Shown: positions 11,261 through 24,809, numbered from the stretch's first letter. The stretch: DNA of 64,000 nt from Primulina eburnea (GCF_022965805.1 NC_133103.1:52960386-53024385); one strand, 5' to 3'. A program made the numbers and translations. The notes: a model not told the origin generated them from the letters alone.

Positions 11261-11430
11261 CTTGTGTGAGACGGTCTCACGGGTCGTATTTTGTGAGTTT
11301 GATATCTTATTTGGGTCATCCATGAAAATATATTACTTTTTATTTTGAATATCGGTAAGGTTGATCCGTCTCACAGATTAAGATTCGTGAGACCGTCTCA
11401 CAGATAAAAACTCGTGAATCCGTCTTACAA
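11261..11430 (+). repeat. Small inverted-repeat element (MITE-like), copy 3
   Basis: Starts CTTGTGTGAGACGGTCTCACG and contains a matching GTGAGACCGTCTCACAG near 11389, then an extra partial terminal repeat ending CTTACAAGAGACC. Same family as 500-646 and 2271-2419. It lies about 0.4 kb upstream of the ALY transcribed region. Confidence 0.8.
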
Positions 11431-11619
11431 GAGACCTCCTCCTATGTTGATATATACACATGTTCTTGAATTTGTTATTTTCTAAGTGAGCAAAAGGGGA
11501 TCTACAATGGATCAAAAATTAAATAACATAAAACACATTGAACTGAAAATAGAACAATATAAGATTGTAGGGTTGAAAGTAGAAATGTATCCAACATTAG
11601 GGCCTACAGAGTAATTAAT

Positions 11620-12748
11620 TTGCCCTTCGAAACGCGACGATATGACATCACTTTTACAAATACAAAGAGTTTCGCGGTTGTTACCCTCAAAACTTAAAAT
11701 TACATTCTTTACGCCTCGATCCCTCTCTCTCTAAGACACTCCGCTCTCTCTCTCTAAATTCGCAATCTCATCTGTTCATCGTCTCCGGGTTCATTAAATC
11801 TGTGCTGGCAAGGTCTTACGAGTGTTTTCAGTTGAATTCGCATGAAAGGTAAATGTGAAAATGAGGTGCTTTTGCTGATCTTTGATTTTATTTTTGTTTT
11901 TAAGCTTGTGAATTCGAGTTTTTACGAAGTTGTGCTTTTTAATCGTTTGCTTCATGTTTGTTTTCTTGGTTTTTGAAAGGTTTCCTTCGATCGAAGGCTT
12001 TTGGTTCAGGACTTTGATATTCTTGTTTTTTTCTCTGTTTTCAAATTTAAATTGCTGCGCGTCTGAGTGAATTTGGTTAGTTCTGCGTGATTTCTGTTTT
12101 GGAATTTTGTGTGTGTATGAACTGTCCTATAAATTTGCGAGCGCTAGCTTCGAATCGTGTTCAATTCCGAGTTTGAGAAGTTTTTAGTGGCGGGATTTTG
12201 GCTTTGTGTTCGTGCGGATAGTTATTGGCGTTGGATGTGATTGGGTCAGCTTCTAATTTTCTTTCTTCTTTTTCAAAATTTCAGTATTATCGTTTGGCGG
12301 TTTTAGCTCAAAATCATTTTCTTATCTTTTTTGGGCTAGTTATTGGTATGTGTTTCTTTTATTGTGTCTATGTGTGTAAATTATTTTTTTTTTGTCCGCG
12401 ATCTTATTTCTTTTGTTTGCTCAGTGCACATTTTGTTTATCATGTTTCAGATATATTCGAGATGGGGAATGGGTTGTGTAATTGTTTTTTTTGGTTTTCT
12501 TTATGCCATCAAGTGGGTAAAAGAAATGCTTTGTTTCTAATGGTTGGCACCTTTATACTTGCCCATTTTGGGTAATTACTCAAATGGCGTGGCCTCAAAG
12601 CTCTGTCTGGTGTAGAAAAAGGATGCTTCTCTTCTTTTATATTATTTGTAGCTGTGTCAAATGAATAAGTTTTTCTGCAGTCCATGATTATTTGTATGTT
12701 ATATCCATTGTTCTTTTTTACTCACCCACTTTCTATGTTTATTAGCAG
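11620..12748 (+). promoter_or_regulatory. ALY promoter, 5' untranslated exon and first intron
   Basis: A CT-rich leader (11722-11756, several CTCTCT runs) and an untranslated exon ending ATGAAAG at 11848 are followed by a GT donor (11849). The acceptor AG at 12747-12748 opens the coding exon. The intron (about 900 bp) is T-rich, as expected for plants. TTTCGCGG at 11670-11677 resembles the E2F-binding consensus. That would fit a DREAM-complex gene but is only suggestive. The transcription start is not defined. Confidence 0.55.
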
Positions 12749-12751
12749 ATA

Positions 12752-15700
12752 ATGGGTCCACCAAGAAAATCAAGAAGCGTGAATAAAAGCTATTCTTATA
12801 TTAATGATATATCACCTAGCAAGGATGGAGATAGTTCTAGAAGAAGCAATAATCGGGTGAGATTATAGTGTAGTTTATATGTTTTCTATTGAACTGTTGG
12901 AGTTCTCATTTCTTTCCAATGCCAACAAGTTTTCCATGTTTCTATTTTTTGGTTGCTCCGACCTAGGTGCGTTAAAACCAAATGCTATTGATCATTGCTT
13001 CTGCCTGGTTAATAAAATGCTGGTGATGATATCTCTTTTTCACCACATAAAATGTGCTTCATAGTACACTGCAATAATATTCTCTGTTTAGCTTGTAAAG
13101 CTGAGAAGTGAAATGAATTGTTGTTGAAATGCAAAAATTTCTGAGACGGTTGAGTTGAGATATCAAGGATAATGGCAGCATTATTTCTTACAACAAATTC
13201 CACTTGGCTCCTTGCATAACTTTCTGTTGTCATGTCTTATTTTTTCCCCTGTAGTTTGTAATTTCAGTTGAGTTAGATTTAATGCAGCATTTAGATATCT
13301 AATAAATTGTGTTTTTTTTCCTACTATTGATAACAAATGTGGCTTTGCTTATGAATGTATAAATCATCAGACTCTTCCCGTTTTGCATCATCTGCAGAAA
13401 AGGAAGCTGTCTGGCATGCTTGGGTCTCAATGGAGCCAAGAAGAGCTCATCCGCTTTTATGAAGCTTATCGCAAGTATGGAAAAGATTGGAAAAAGGTCT
13501 ATTTCTCATATACTTTTGCCTTATTGCCATTAATTTGTTACCTCAAAATGCCTTTATTAAAAATGAGATCATATTTATTAATAAGTTCCATAATTGATTT
13601 CTGAGTTACTACAAAATCATGAGCAAAGCCGTGCTGGCATGATCCTTCTTGTGGCTTAATTAGTGCATGGCATACTTTTTTGGGCACTAATCTGTTCATT
13701 GCTGACAGCTTGTTTTTCTGTTTTGTGTGGTTATAGGTGTCCGCTGCTGTGCGAAACAGATCTTTTGAAATGGTGGAGGCTCTTTATACTATGAATAGGG
13801 TAATTTTGTGATAACACAATATTTTTCCCGGTAAAAATTGCGGCAATTTTGTTATCTCACAACTTTCTCCAAATATCCTGCTTCCAGCCTGTTGTCATCT
13901 CTCAAAATTCTCACGGCCTCACTATTCATATATTGAAGACTCTTGTTTTTCCTATTTAAAGAACATTTTGGGCCTCGAAAGCACATTCCCACACCAACTA
14001 TGAGAAAAAAGCTAATATTTTTCTGAAAAATATTAGCTTTTAAAATGCATGCTAGCTAAAAGAACTTGAAGATTTTTTTTAGACAGAAAAAGAGTTTTAT
14101 GTGAGAACATTTCTGATTTTGCATTGATGTGAAATCTTGATTACAAAAATTAAAGCACTGCCATCTTTTTGACGTAATTTAAAGTGTGATAGTTTGTAGA
14201 GTAGTGAATGGGAAAGACAAGATGATGTTGTACAATAGTGATCAGAGACCAAAAACTGATGGGGTGAACTAGAAAATTTCTTGTTAATTCTCTTCTCTGA
14301 TGAGGCAGAGCAACACATGTTTATGGAGATTAACATTCCTGGTATGATAGCTGATGGTCCTTACATTTTTTTAAGTAGGGGTTCGTAGTTCAAATGTATT
14401 TCACTTCATTCACATCATATGCATATTAAACAAATACTTGCCATAAGGTTTAAGGTGTTGAATTTCCTTTTCATAAAAAATCACAAATGGGAGTACACGT
14501 ATCCATTCTTCTGGAATGGCTGTCACATATTTTTAGCTCTCAAATTTCAGGCTTATCTGTCACTTCCTGAGGGAACTGCTTCTAAAGCTGGGCTTATTGC
14601 CATGATGACTGATCACTACAGCAATTTGGTGAGACTTTTTTTCAACGAGCAAACTTATTGTCATGGTGACTGATCACTATAGCCAAAGTCTCAGCTTTCA
14701 AATTTTTGCTTTGAAGTGTTGCAGGTTTCATAAGAGAAATAGTGATGAAATATTGTGCAGAAATAATGCATGTCCGATTTGTCTTTTGTGTGTATACTTT
14801 TCTATCCTTCTCTTTTAAAGTGAAACTGATACTTTACATGAACGATTACTACAAAACCAGGAAATATTTTATGAGATTATGATGATTGGTGGTGAAATTT
14901 ATCGTATATGCATCCTCATGTGCTGTGTGACATCAAACTCTTATAAGATTGCGTGCTCTTGATTGATCTTTATCAGCGTATTCTGCTCATAGTTTAAGAA
15001 TTATGTGTGTGGGAAAAATGTGTTACATGAGTGAATTATAATCAAGTTAATTCAATTGCTTTCTAGATATGCTAAGTACCGCTCATAACTGGTTTTGTAA
15101 ACCTTTGTTTGACAGGCTGGAAGTGACAGTGAACAAGAAAGCAATGATGGAGCAGGATCATCTCGAAAGACTCAGAAGCGTGCTCGTGGAAAAGTCCAGC
15201 CAACTATGCCTAAAGTAATCGATGAGAAATTTGTTTCTCATTCTCAGAATGTTGCATCGAATTATGGTTGCTTGTCATTGTTGAAGAAAAAACGAACTGG
15301 AGGTATGAATACAGAGATAAATATACAGTTGGCATTGTTTTTCTCTTCTATAGTTCAACCACCAAGGCATGAGAGAAGGCACACATAAAATAAATATTTG
15401 TAGGATTTTGAGTTTAATCTTACTGATGCAGTTGCATGCTAGTATGGACCATTGATTTGTACATATAAGCATAAGAATTCCTGCAAATTTTTAAATAATT
15501 TGAGATGTTCTGCTGGCCCATGTTATTACATTTGAAATAGAGCTTAATTGTTCTTCCTTCAATTGCCTTTTTTCTCCTTTAAATTTAATAAAGAAGAGCT
15601 CACATATTTCCTTTCTTTCTGTGGTATTTCAAGCTATAACAAGGATATGGTATTCTAATGAAGTAACCATTGGGTTTATTTCAGGAACTCGACCTCGTCC

Positions 15701-18700
15701 TGTTGGAAAAAGGACACCTAGGTTCCCTGTTTCATTTTCATGTGAAAATGACATTGGGGAAAAGTACCTTTCTCCAACCAGGCAAGGCTTGAAAATAAAA
15801 GCTAATGCTGATGATGATGAAGTTGCTCATGAAATAGCCATAGCTCTGGCAGAGGCATCACACAGAGGTGGTTCTCCCCAGGTTTCTCGAACACCAAGTA
15901 GAAGAACTGAGAGTGTTATGTCATCACCTATTAGGAGTGCTCAGAGAAAGGTAATCCGTAATAGTTTGACCTTATGCACTGAAGGAATAATTATTTCATT
16001 CAGTTTAAAGACCTACTGTTGGTTACAGCATTCTGTAGCAGAAATGCCTGATGCCAAGATTTGGGGTGAGGATATGGATGAAGAAGATTTAGAAGGAAGC
16101 ACAGAAGGTGACACTGGAGAGCTGTTTAAGCATAAACATTCTATGATGGAAACTGGAAGTATTAATACTGCAAGACAGCAGGAGAGAAATCTTGTAGGGA
16201 AAAAGTTTGAAGCTGATGGCAATAATGAGAATAACTTGGAGGACATCAAGGAAGAATGCAGTGGAACAGAGGAAGGTTTAAGATTAGGTGAAATGAAAGG
16301 AAAGTTTGATGTAGAGGTTACCGATGGTAAGATCTTAAGGTCCTCTGTTCCGAGTCAGAGGAAAAAGAGTAAAAAGGTTCTTTTCAAAAGAGGTACTTAA
16401 CCTTTTATGAACATTTTGAAATGTTATAAATATACGTAATATGCCTATGTCATATGAATGAGGAATTTGCAGACTTAGATGCTTCAAAGACATCAAGATT
16501 CTAGATCAGACTTGCTTTATGATGTAGTTATATTGTTTTATTTTTGTTTAGATTTCCTCTGAGCTTTTAATCATTTTATTTTGCACCAGCCCTTTACGTT
16601 TACAGACCTAAGATATATCTAACCTGTGCAGAGAATGAAGGTGCTGCCTTTGATGCTCTGAAAGCTCTGGCTGATTTGTCGCTGATGATGCCAACAGCAA
16701 ACGAAGATGGTGAGGAATCTATAATCATTTTCCTGTTAAAAATAATAACGAGGGGAATGGGATTGGCTTTCTGTAACTCAGTTCAGTTGGTTGCTTTCTA
16801 GTGCCTTATTTTAAATTGTATAATCCTTTGGGTCATTAATAAAGAGTTCTTACTTTGTGGTTTATCCATGTATTGATACTGTTATAACACATACAACCAT
16901 TATTCCATACTCGAGAGGAGCAGGTAACTCAGTGTTGTTGCGTACCTTATTTTTAAAGAAGAATATGCTTTTATACGGTGTCCAGTGGCTTTAATATTTT
17001 ATTTCTTTATCCACATGTTAAACATGTTATAAAGTGGTGAAAACGATCTATTTGTTCAAATGATAAGGGGTTCGATTGTTGTTAAGCAAGGTCCCGGTTC
17101 TGACTATTTGAATGAAGAATGTAGGATCTGGTAAAGTATTTCTCATAATGGGCCAATTCTAATTGGCTCTGGATTAGGGACAAAATAATGAAAAAGAAAA
17201 AAGAGGTGAAACTTAAATAACGTGTGGATTTTTCTGATTCTTTTTTGGGAACATTGTACAGAATCAAGATTTTCCCATAAGATTTAGTATTCAGTATGCG
17301 AATTTGATCTCTCTTAGTAAATGTATTAGATGAATTCCAAGTCATCTACACTATCATGCTGAATTGCCTCTTTACCTGCCATAATTAGTTCAAAATTTTC
17401 CATCAGAGTCAATCATGCCATTTAAAGATGAAGATGGTGATCATTTTGATGAATCTGGTTTGTTAGAAGCTCGGCCGGCAAACCAGCAAAAAGAGAAACG
17501 TAGATCCTCTGGTGTTCGGATGAAAGGGTATAAACCAAGTCTTGGAGTCGCTTCTAGTAAAACAACAAAATCTGGAAAAGTCTCAGTTTATAATGAGAGT
17601 TCTGTTCCTGAAGAAGATCAAGATATTAGTCGGCTTGTCACCAAAAGTGTCAGAAAAAAACAAAGGATGCAGACATCTAAGGTTAGATAGACTCAATTTT
17701 ACGGTTCTTAAGCTGTAAATTAGATTCTGGTACAGTTGGTTTATATAAGTTCATTTTCAGATTGAAAAAAATGATGCTTATTCTGATATGCATCTGAGTG
17801 AATCGTCAGGAATCGAGGTACTTGACTTTTGCTTTATGATTTCGTTCTTTATGTAATGTTACTTAGCATTCATCTTCTTTTAAGAAGCGATAGGGCTTTT
17901 AACTTCCTTTTATTGTTTTTTTTAGTGGTTTTTGGTGTTCTGTATGCTGCTACAACTTCTATTATTGGTCAGAACTATTTTTTTTTATCATGGATGCTGC
18001 AACGATTTGTAGCATTGGTTTGAACTCTTCCTTATGACTTGTCCCATTAATACTTTATTGATCTCAAATGGTATCTTCTTTTTGTTTAGGCTCAAGATGC
18101 GGGGAAGAAGTCAGCGAGTAAGAGTAAGAAAACTTCACATAGCAGTTCACCGAACTTGATGAAAATATCTGAAAATTCTTCTGGTGCTGTTCTACGAAAA
18201 GAAGGGAGTGATTCAGCTCAATCAGCCATACATGATCCTCTTGCTAACCAGGTTAACTTGGCCACAAAAGTTAGGAGCAGGCGTAAGATGAACCTCAAAA
18301 AACCACAGGCTCAAAAAGATCTGAAATTTTGTGATAAAATTCAAAGTGATCACAGTAATACGTATTTGGCTTCACTTCACGACAAAGCAAATCTTAAGGT
18401 TTGGTATTTTCCAGTATATTACAGATGGAAAGTAGATAGCTGTGACTATACTTTACCCATGAATTTTCTGACGTAATACAGGGAAAACTATCTAATTGCT
18501 TGGTGAATTCACGTCTAAGGAGATGGTGTACATGTGAATGGCTTTACAGTGCCATTGATTCTCCTTGGTTTGCGAAAAGGGAGTTTGTTGAATATTTGTA
18601 TCACGTTGGATTGGGTCATGTTCCAAGATTAACTCGTGCAGAATGGGGCGTCATTAGAAGGTAATGTTTTGGTATTTGGTCGTGTAAATTTATCTTTTTG

Positions 18701-21700
18701 ATTATCTGGTGTTTGGACCTTTATGTACAGCAAGCATGTTAACATTGGATAAATATCGACTGCTATGTTAATACAGTTCTCTTGGTAGACCACGGCGATT
18801 TTCAGAGCAGTTTCTGGAGGAAGAGAAGGAGAAGCTTAATCAATACAGGGATTCTGTAAGAAAACACTACACTGAACTTCGTGAAGGTGTCAGGGAAGGA
18901 CTGCCGACAGATCTTGCAAGGCCTTTGTCAGTAGGGCAGCGTGTTATAGCTATCCATCCAAAAACAAGGGAAATTCACGACGGAAGTGTGCTAACTGTCG
19001 ATCACTGTAGGTGCCGGGTTCAATTTGACCGTCATGATCTGGGGGTTGAATTCGTCGCGGTAACCCGCTTTTCTTGTGTGGCACTGATTTCATTTTATGT
19101 CTAAGTCTAACCAGGAAGTTGCAATGTCACAAGTAAATTCATATCAATTCATTAGAGGTCTTGAAGTGATGATGTTGGCCTTGTAAGCAGTCGTTATGAC
19201 AGTGCTTCTTGTAGAAATTACCATGACATCTTCTTTGTGAAGTAATAATTGCTAGTGAAATTCCTTGTTATTTGTTGTACTATTACTCTCTCTAGTTTGC
19301 AAATAATAAATTGTCATTTTGGCATGCTTCTCATGTATGCATATGAAAATGTTAAAAAATTAAAATCAAGCAGAATTTCAAAAGGAGTGATCTTCAAATT
19401 CTTATATCCTTTATCTTATGTCCATCTTTTTGTTTTGGCAGGATATTGACTGCATGCCTTTATATCCTTTTGAGAATATGCCTGCTATGCTTGGGCGACA
19501 TACAGTTGCTGCTGATAAGTTTCTTGAAAATTTCAATGAATTACAAATAAATGGGCGATCAAAAGAATACATGAAGCTTTCTTCCAGTGACATTCTTGAA
19601 AGCAGTGATGGTCTCTCTCAATTGTCTCCATTTACTGATCTTTCCAATTCACTGAAGCCGACTAAGGCATGAATCTCTCCAACTATTCAAATAAATTATT
19701 TGATCATAAGTTCGATTCAACATTAACTTATTCACCTGTAAGTTCGATTCAGCATTAACTCGTTCACTTATTAGTACCTGGATTGATTGAAACCTTGACA
19801 AAAAGCATGATTATGAACTATATATAATTGGAGTATCCCAAGTATGGCTCACCATATGGTGTTGAATTTTATTTATGTTTTCATACGGTCTAATTAGTAA
19901 TTACTATGAATAAAAGACACAATTTTCTGGAAGAAAAACGTATATGAAATGGATTATTGGTGAACTGTTCATTTCGAGTGCATGTCAATTTCTGAAGTAA
20001 TTATCTCTGTATTAGCATTTTGGCTCATGTATAAGCTTTCTATCCTCAGTGTGAAGTATGTTGTCAGCTATGCAATCTTCCAAACTGTTTACGTTTTTAC
20101 TATTGCCACAGATAGTCATCTCATTACAAGCCTAAACGTCTGAAATGAAATTTATATTTTCCAGGTAGCTTCTGCAAAGGCTAATGCGCAGTCAAAGATG
20201 GGACCTGGTGAAACTGCCTCTTACCAACAGACAGCTCAATATCAGCTTAATGCAGTTGCTCCGAACCAGGCAAAGGAAGCTGACATTGAAGCTCTTGCTG
20301 AATTGACTCGTGCTCTTGATAAGAAGGTCAATATTACCAACTGCTAATCTGTCGTAAATGTTGTTTTCCGCTCATCAACACTTTTTCCTTAAAATGTTCA
20401 AGAGAAGAAGTTTACCACCATAGTTTGCTAATTTATTGGTGTAACCTACTGCTTGTCTTTGTGCGTTGAATGGGTTTGAATATTTAATTTATTCATTAGA
20501 ACTTCAATGGAATCAATTGGGCCTTGTAGCTTACCCATAATTGTTGTGCATGTTGAGTCATCCTTTTAGCCATGACATGTAGGAAGGAACAGTTCTTGAG
20601 TTAAGGAACATGAACGATGATGTGTTAAAACATCAAAAAGATGATGTCTCTTTGAAGGACTCAGAGTCGTTCCAAAAGCAATATGCTGCAGTGCTTGTGC
20701 AGTTGAATGAAGCCAATGAACAGGTACATTGTTGTCTCCCTTCAGCTGAAAAAAAGTTTGTCTTTTGCTTTAATTTGTGAGCTCAGTGCATTCAAACTAT
20801 TGTTCAACCACATATTTTATTCGGCAGGTTTCTTCAGCTTTACATCGCTTGAGATTACGCAACACATATCAAGGAAGTAGTCCGCTTAAATTTACAAAGC
20901 CTGTCCCCTGCTTGGGTGATTCTGTCGACCGTTCTGCATGCCAACATCACGGAGCTGGATCGCAAGTGAATGAAATCATTGATAGCTCCAAGACCAAAGC
21001 TCGTATTTTGGTAGATGCAGCTATGCAGGTGTCCAAATACATATGTACTTTGAGTAATGTGATTTTTAGAAGCATTTCACCTTGAGACACCACCACACAA
21101 CTCTTTTTTTTGGTCCAACAACATTTTTACTTCAAATTTGTATTCATCACATTGTGAGAGTCCAAAATTAGTTTTCCTCAGATGGCTCTAGTGTTATCTA
21201 TCTCATTAACTTGGCAGAAGTAGAAGTATTTACCTTCTTAGTGTCGAATCATATTTGTCTGCTCGAAATGGGTGTTTAATCATTCATTGAAAGATTTCGC
21301 AGTTTAGACTAGTGATTCATCTTGACAACCGGGTTAGTAGTTCTGTGGTAGTTTATTTATTATATACTTATCTTTTTTCCCGTTATGAGCATGACAATGA
21401 CAATGACAATGACGGTGATGAATAAGGGATCTATTTTTATCTGTATCATATCAGTAACATTCGTTTTCTACTGGAATCTATTTAATGTCTGCTCATACTT
21501 TTTAGGCGCTGTCATCCCTGCAAGTTAAAGAAGACTCCTTCGAGAAAATCGAGGAAGCTATTGATTATGTAAACGACCATCTTCCATCCGATGAATCCTG
21601 CATTTCCTCGGTAAGGTCCTCTCCATATTACATATTTGTTCTGTTTCTCCATCTAGTGAAGGATCTATTGAATTCTTGAATTTCATACTTGGCGCAGACA

Positions 21701-22060
21701 CCTGATTCAAAACTGGTAAATTCTTCCGATATTGAGGCACAAATTCCTTCGGAATTGATCACTCGATGCATAGCTACTTTACTTATGATACAGGTGAAAT
21801 ACATAGCGACCCATTTTCATCTGGTGAAATGAAAACCTCTCTCCATACGTGCTGATAGTAGCTATTATTTATTATTATTGCAGAAGTGTACCGAAAGACA
21901 GTCCCCTCCAGAAGATGTAGCGAAAATACTAGATTCTGCTGTCACGATCTTACGGCCCTGCAGTTTGCAAAATCTCCCAATCTATGATGAAATACAGAAG
22001 TGCATGGGTATCATCAAGAACCAAATATTGGCACTAATGCCAACTGTGACACAATCCTAG
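12752..22060 (+). CDS. ALWAYS EARLY (ALY) protein, LIN9 homologue with SANT and DIRP domains
   Basis: Twenty coding exons: 12752-12856, 13398-13496, 13737-13799, 14551-14628, 15116-15302, 15685-15950, 16029-16392, 16632-16709, 17407-17681, 17761-17817, 18090-18398, 18482-18660, 18777-19059, 19442-19666, 20165-20326, 20583-20723, 20828-21028, 21506-21610, 21698-21793, 21884-22060. All phases agree and give 1149 residues, close to Arabidopsis ALY2/ALY3. A SANT/Myb-like domain lies at about 44-95 ([20 protein letters not shown]), then a long acidic and basic low-complexity middle. A DIRP domain spans about 637-735 ([37 protein letters not shown]), followed by the conserved Tudor-like segment [18 protein letters not shown]...[18 protein letters not shown]9-family proteins are scaffold subunits of MuvB/DREAM complexes that control cell-cycle and differentiation genes (family knowledge). 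All introns are GT-AG except the one after 19666, which is GC-AG. Start is the first ATG after the 5' intron. Which ALY paralogue this is cannot be told. Confidence 0.93.
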
Positions 22061-23059
22061 TGATATCAAATTTGTGTCATTTATGGTATCTGGTGAATCT
22101 GCCTTGTAGATAATTTAGTCGATCTAATTTTGGTTCTGAATTGTATCTGCTGTTTTTAGCGCCTCTGGCTGTATTAAAGGATTGATGCTTGTAGACATCT
22201 TATCGTTTGTATGAATATGAACTTTTTATGGTATCAATAAATCAGTTTCTGATTCTGCTACAATAGTCTAGAATGTAACATTAAGTAGACATTGTGCTAG
22301 CGTCACGTACTCTTTGCGTTTAGTCTTCGACTTATATAGAGATGGGGATGGTATTACGACTTGTACATTCATAATACACCCCATTTGGTATAATCTTTCT
22401 TCGAATGAATAATTTCTTGTGCTTCATATGTGCCCTTTTACCGTCCTAGTAGAAAACGGATTCCTTGATACGGGATAATAATCTAATATTTGAAAGAAAG
22501 AAATCAAAATATTTCCAGTATTAAGGATTTTAAAAAACTCATTGATGTTAAAAAAACTCTCTTAAATTTCTACTTGTGAAAATCAATGCCTAAGTAAGAA
22601 TATGAAACGAGATATATTCAATTATATTTCTAAATTTAGATTTAACTAATTACAATTTGATTTTGAATAGCCCTCTGAATGATCTATACATCTTTTGAGT
22701 TCTAATATAATGATCCAAGTGTTTAATTCCAAAAACAACTTCATGAAATTGGTAAAACCAGAAAAGAAAAGTGGCAGTGAGCCCGCATTGGATCGTTCTG
22801 TTTCCACGCTCACTTAGTTCAGGATTAGAAGGATACAACACGACAAACTATACCACCCAATTCTAGTTCTTAGAAGCCAAAGAATGGAAAGCTAGTTGAC
22901 AAACCTAATTACATAAGAGGATCACAGTTTCAACATCTAAAGAATCTCTGAGAAATTGCTGATCCCAAATGCGAAGGATATCATAATTTCACCTTCTTTT
23001 AAAGTACTTTTGATGTACTACAATTATATTCCTCCAACTTCTGCAAAAGAAAGGACATT
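22061..23059. other. ALY 3' untranslated region and convergent intergenic space
   Basis: AATAAA-like signals occur near 22226 (ATCAATAAATCAG) and 22407, plausible for ALY polyadenylation. The right part (about 22700-23059) probably includes the 3' untranslated region of the minus-strand gene ending at 23060. No other coding signal. Confidence 0.5.
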
Positions 23060-24650
23060 TCACACCAAGCAAAAGAAAAGACTACAAATAATATCAGCTA
23101 TCCCAAATGAAAGCCAACAAGAAGTAACCTTTTTCTTTTTCTTTTTCTTCTTCTGCTTGAGTTTCTTTGATAAAAAGGTTTTCCCATCATCAATTTTCTC
23201 TTCAGTATTTGAGTCCTGTCAAATTGCGATCAATAGTAGTGGACACTAACAATCTGTTATAGAGATACAGAAAGGTCATATTGAAACGAAACTCCTAGAA
23301 TTAAGACAGTAGATTCACCACACCTTAATATCTTCAAAAGTATTGACGTGATGAATAATTCTTCCTGAAGTGAATGCTCCACCTAAAACAATCACAAGGT
23401 AGAAGAACAAGAGTTAGCTGGTTAATATCATGTAGTCATACACTCCCTTTATCTTTAGTTATCATGGTTGCTAAAAGGTTACAACAGCAGCAAAGCTCAC
23501 TTTTCATCATATTTACACTAAAATAGTTCCCAAGAATCTTTTAAATATTGTGTTGTGTAATTCGGGAAGAAAGAGGGTATTCTCTAAAAGAAAATATATG
23601 GTATGAATAGGACACTGTTCCAAATACGACTCCAGAGAACAAAAAGAGATGTTCAAATCTCAAAAGGAGGAATTACAATCAATTATAACTATATGGCATT
23701 CATCAAGGATAGTAATTTTCTGTTCACTTTTACAGCTGCCTTCTGCTAGCGTTCTTTACATCATGACATCATACAAATAGTCAATATTATCCCCCATTAA
23801 CTACTGCTCCACAAGTATTTACATATGTTGTGGATAAGCTTTCACAGGTTTTAGCACATCATCTGGTAAGCAAAGGACTGAGCGAGGTATAAAACAAGAA
23901 TGAAAATGATAAATGTAAAATATCAGACACAGGTGCAAGCGAAGCAGATAGAAAATGTACTCCAAAGAGCAAGATGGATCGAATAAGGTGATGAACACGT
24001 GAACACAGGGTGCTCTCATCAATAATTGAAATTTAGCTGACACGAGTATTTCCCATACCAATATTCCTTCTCCTCACAAATCACAATACACATAGACATT
24101 CCAAAAAAGACAATATACATTTAAAACACTCCACAAAGTCAAACCCATAACGGAAGCAAATCCATTTTTCTCAAAAAAGGTAAATATAGCACCAAAAGGA
24201 AAGAGAACATAGACAAAGATACAAATTTTAGATAAGCAAAAGCACTTAAGGTTTTAATTTAAAGAATATAAACATTACATACTTAATTGAACAGTTTGTT
24301 TAGCATTTTTGACCGCCAATTCAACCAATTTGGGATTGACTGAAGCCAAGCCATTTGGTTCCTGAAGTTTTCTTTCAAGAAACTTAGCCAAAGCAGCTGC
24401 CTTGTTTGTCTTCATTGGCCCCCCAGGATGAGCCTCTCTAACAACAGAATTGTGGACAAACAAATATAAGAATTAACGGACAAACACCAAATTTTATGAA
24501 AGTCGAATTACTAATGGGTCAAGAAGATGCGTAGAAACAGATGTGGCGTATGAACCTGGGGTGGCTACGGTTCGACGGCGGAGCAGAAGGAAGAGGAGCG
24601 AATTTGCTTCCTCTCAGTGCCCTTTTCTCTTCTTCTGTTAAGTCCTCCAT
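23060..24650 (-). CDS. Small conserved plant protein of unknown function, Lys-rich C terminus
   Basis: Four exons on the minus strand: 24650-24556, 24437-24283, 23382-23324 and 23215-23060, with matching phases and GT-AG borders, giving about 154 residues. It starts MEDLTEEEKRALRGSKFAPL, then a Pro/Ser stretch, then HPGGPMKTNKAAALAKFLERK (about residues 35-55) and LVELAVKNAKQTVQ. A glycine-containing segment (GAFTSGRIIHHVNTFED) follows, and a run of eight or more lysines lies near the C terminus. No enzyme motif, signal peptide or membrane segment is evident in the first 130 residues. The last about 25 residues after the lysine run are hydrophobic and may be an artefact if an unrecognised donor (AAG|GTTACT) is used instead of the TGA at 23060. 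I do not recognise the family by name. The block-like conservation pattern and clean splice sites support a real gene. A (CT)n tract lies in its 5' leader. Confidence 0.7.
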
Positions 24651-24655
24651 CTCCG

Positions 24656-24658
<3 letters not shown>

Positions 24659-24700
<42 letters not shown>
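24659..24700. repeat. (CT)n microsatellite in 5' leader of the minus-strand gene
   Basis: About 21 uninterrupted CT units starting 9 bp upstream of the ATG at 24650 (GA repeat in the transcript sense), then a CACACA-rich stretch. CT/GA tracts of this kind are common in plant leaders and core promoters. Confidence 0.9.
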
Positions 24701-24705
<5 letters not shown>

Positions 24706-24809
24706 AGACACGCGCAGGCACACACAAACACACACACGCGTATTACCGTGTGCGCTTTGCTTATTGATTCATAAAGGTCCTTGGGTTTTCGAAATTCCAC
24801 TTTGACCTC

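Noticed and set aside
12225..12575. 116-codon hydrophobic frame upstream of ALY
   Set aside because: It lies inside the T-rich first intron; the hydrophobic run comes from TTT-rich DNA.
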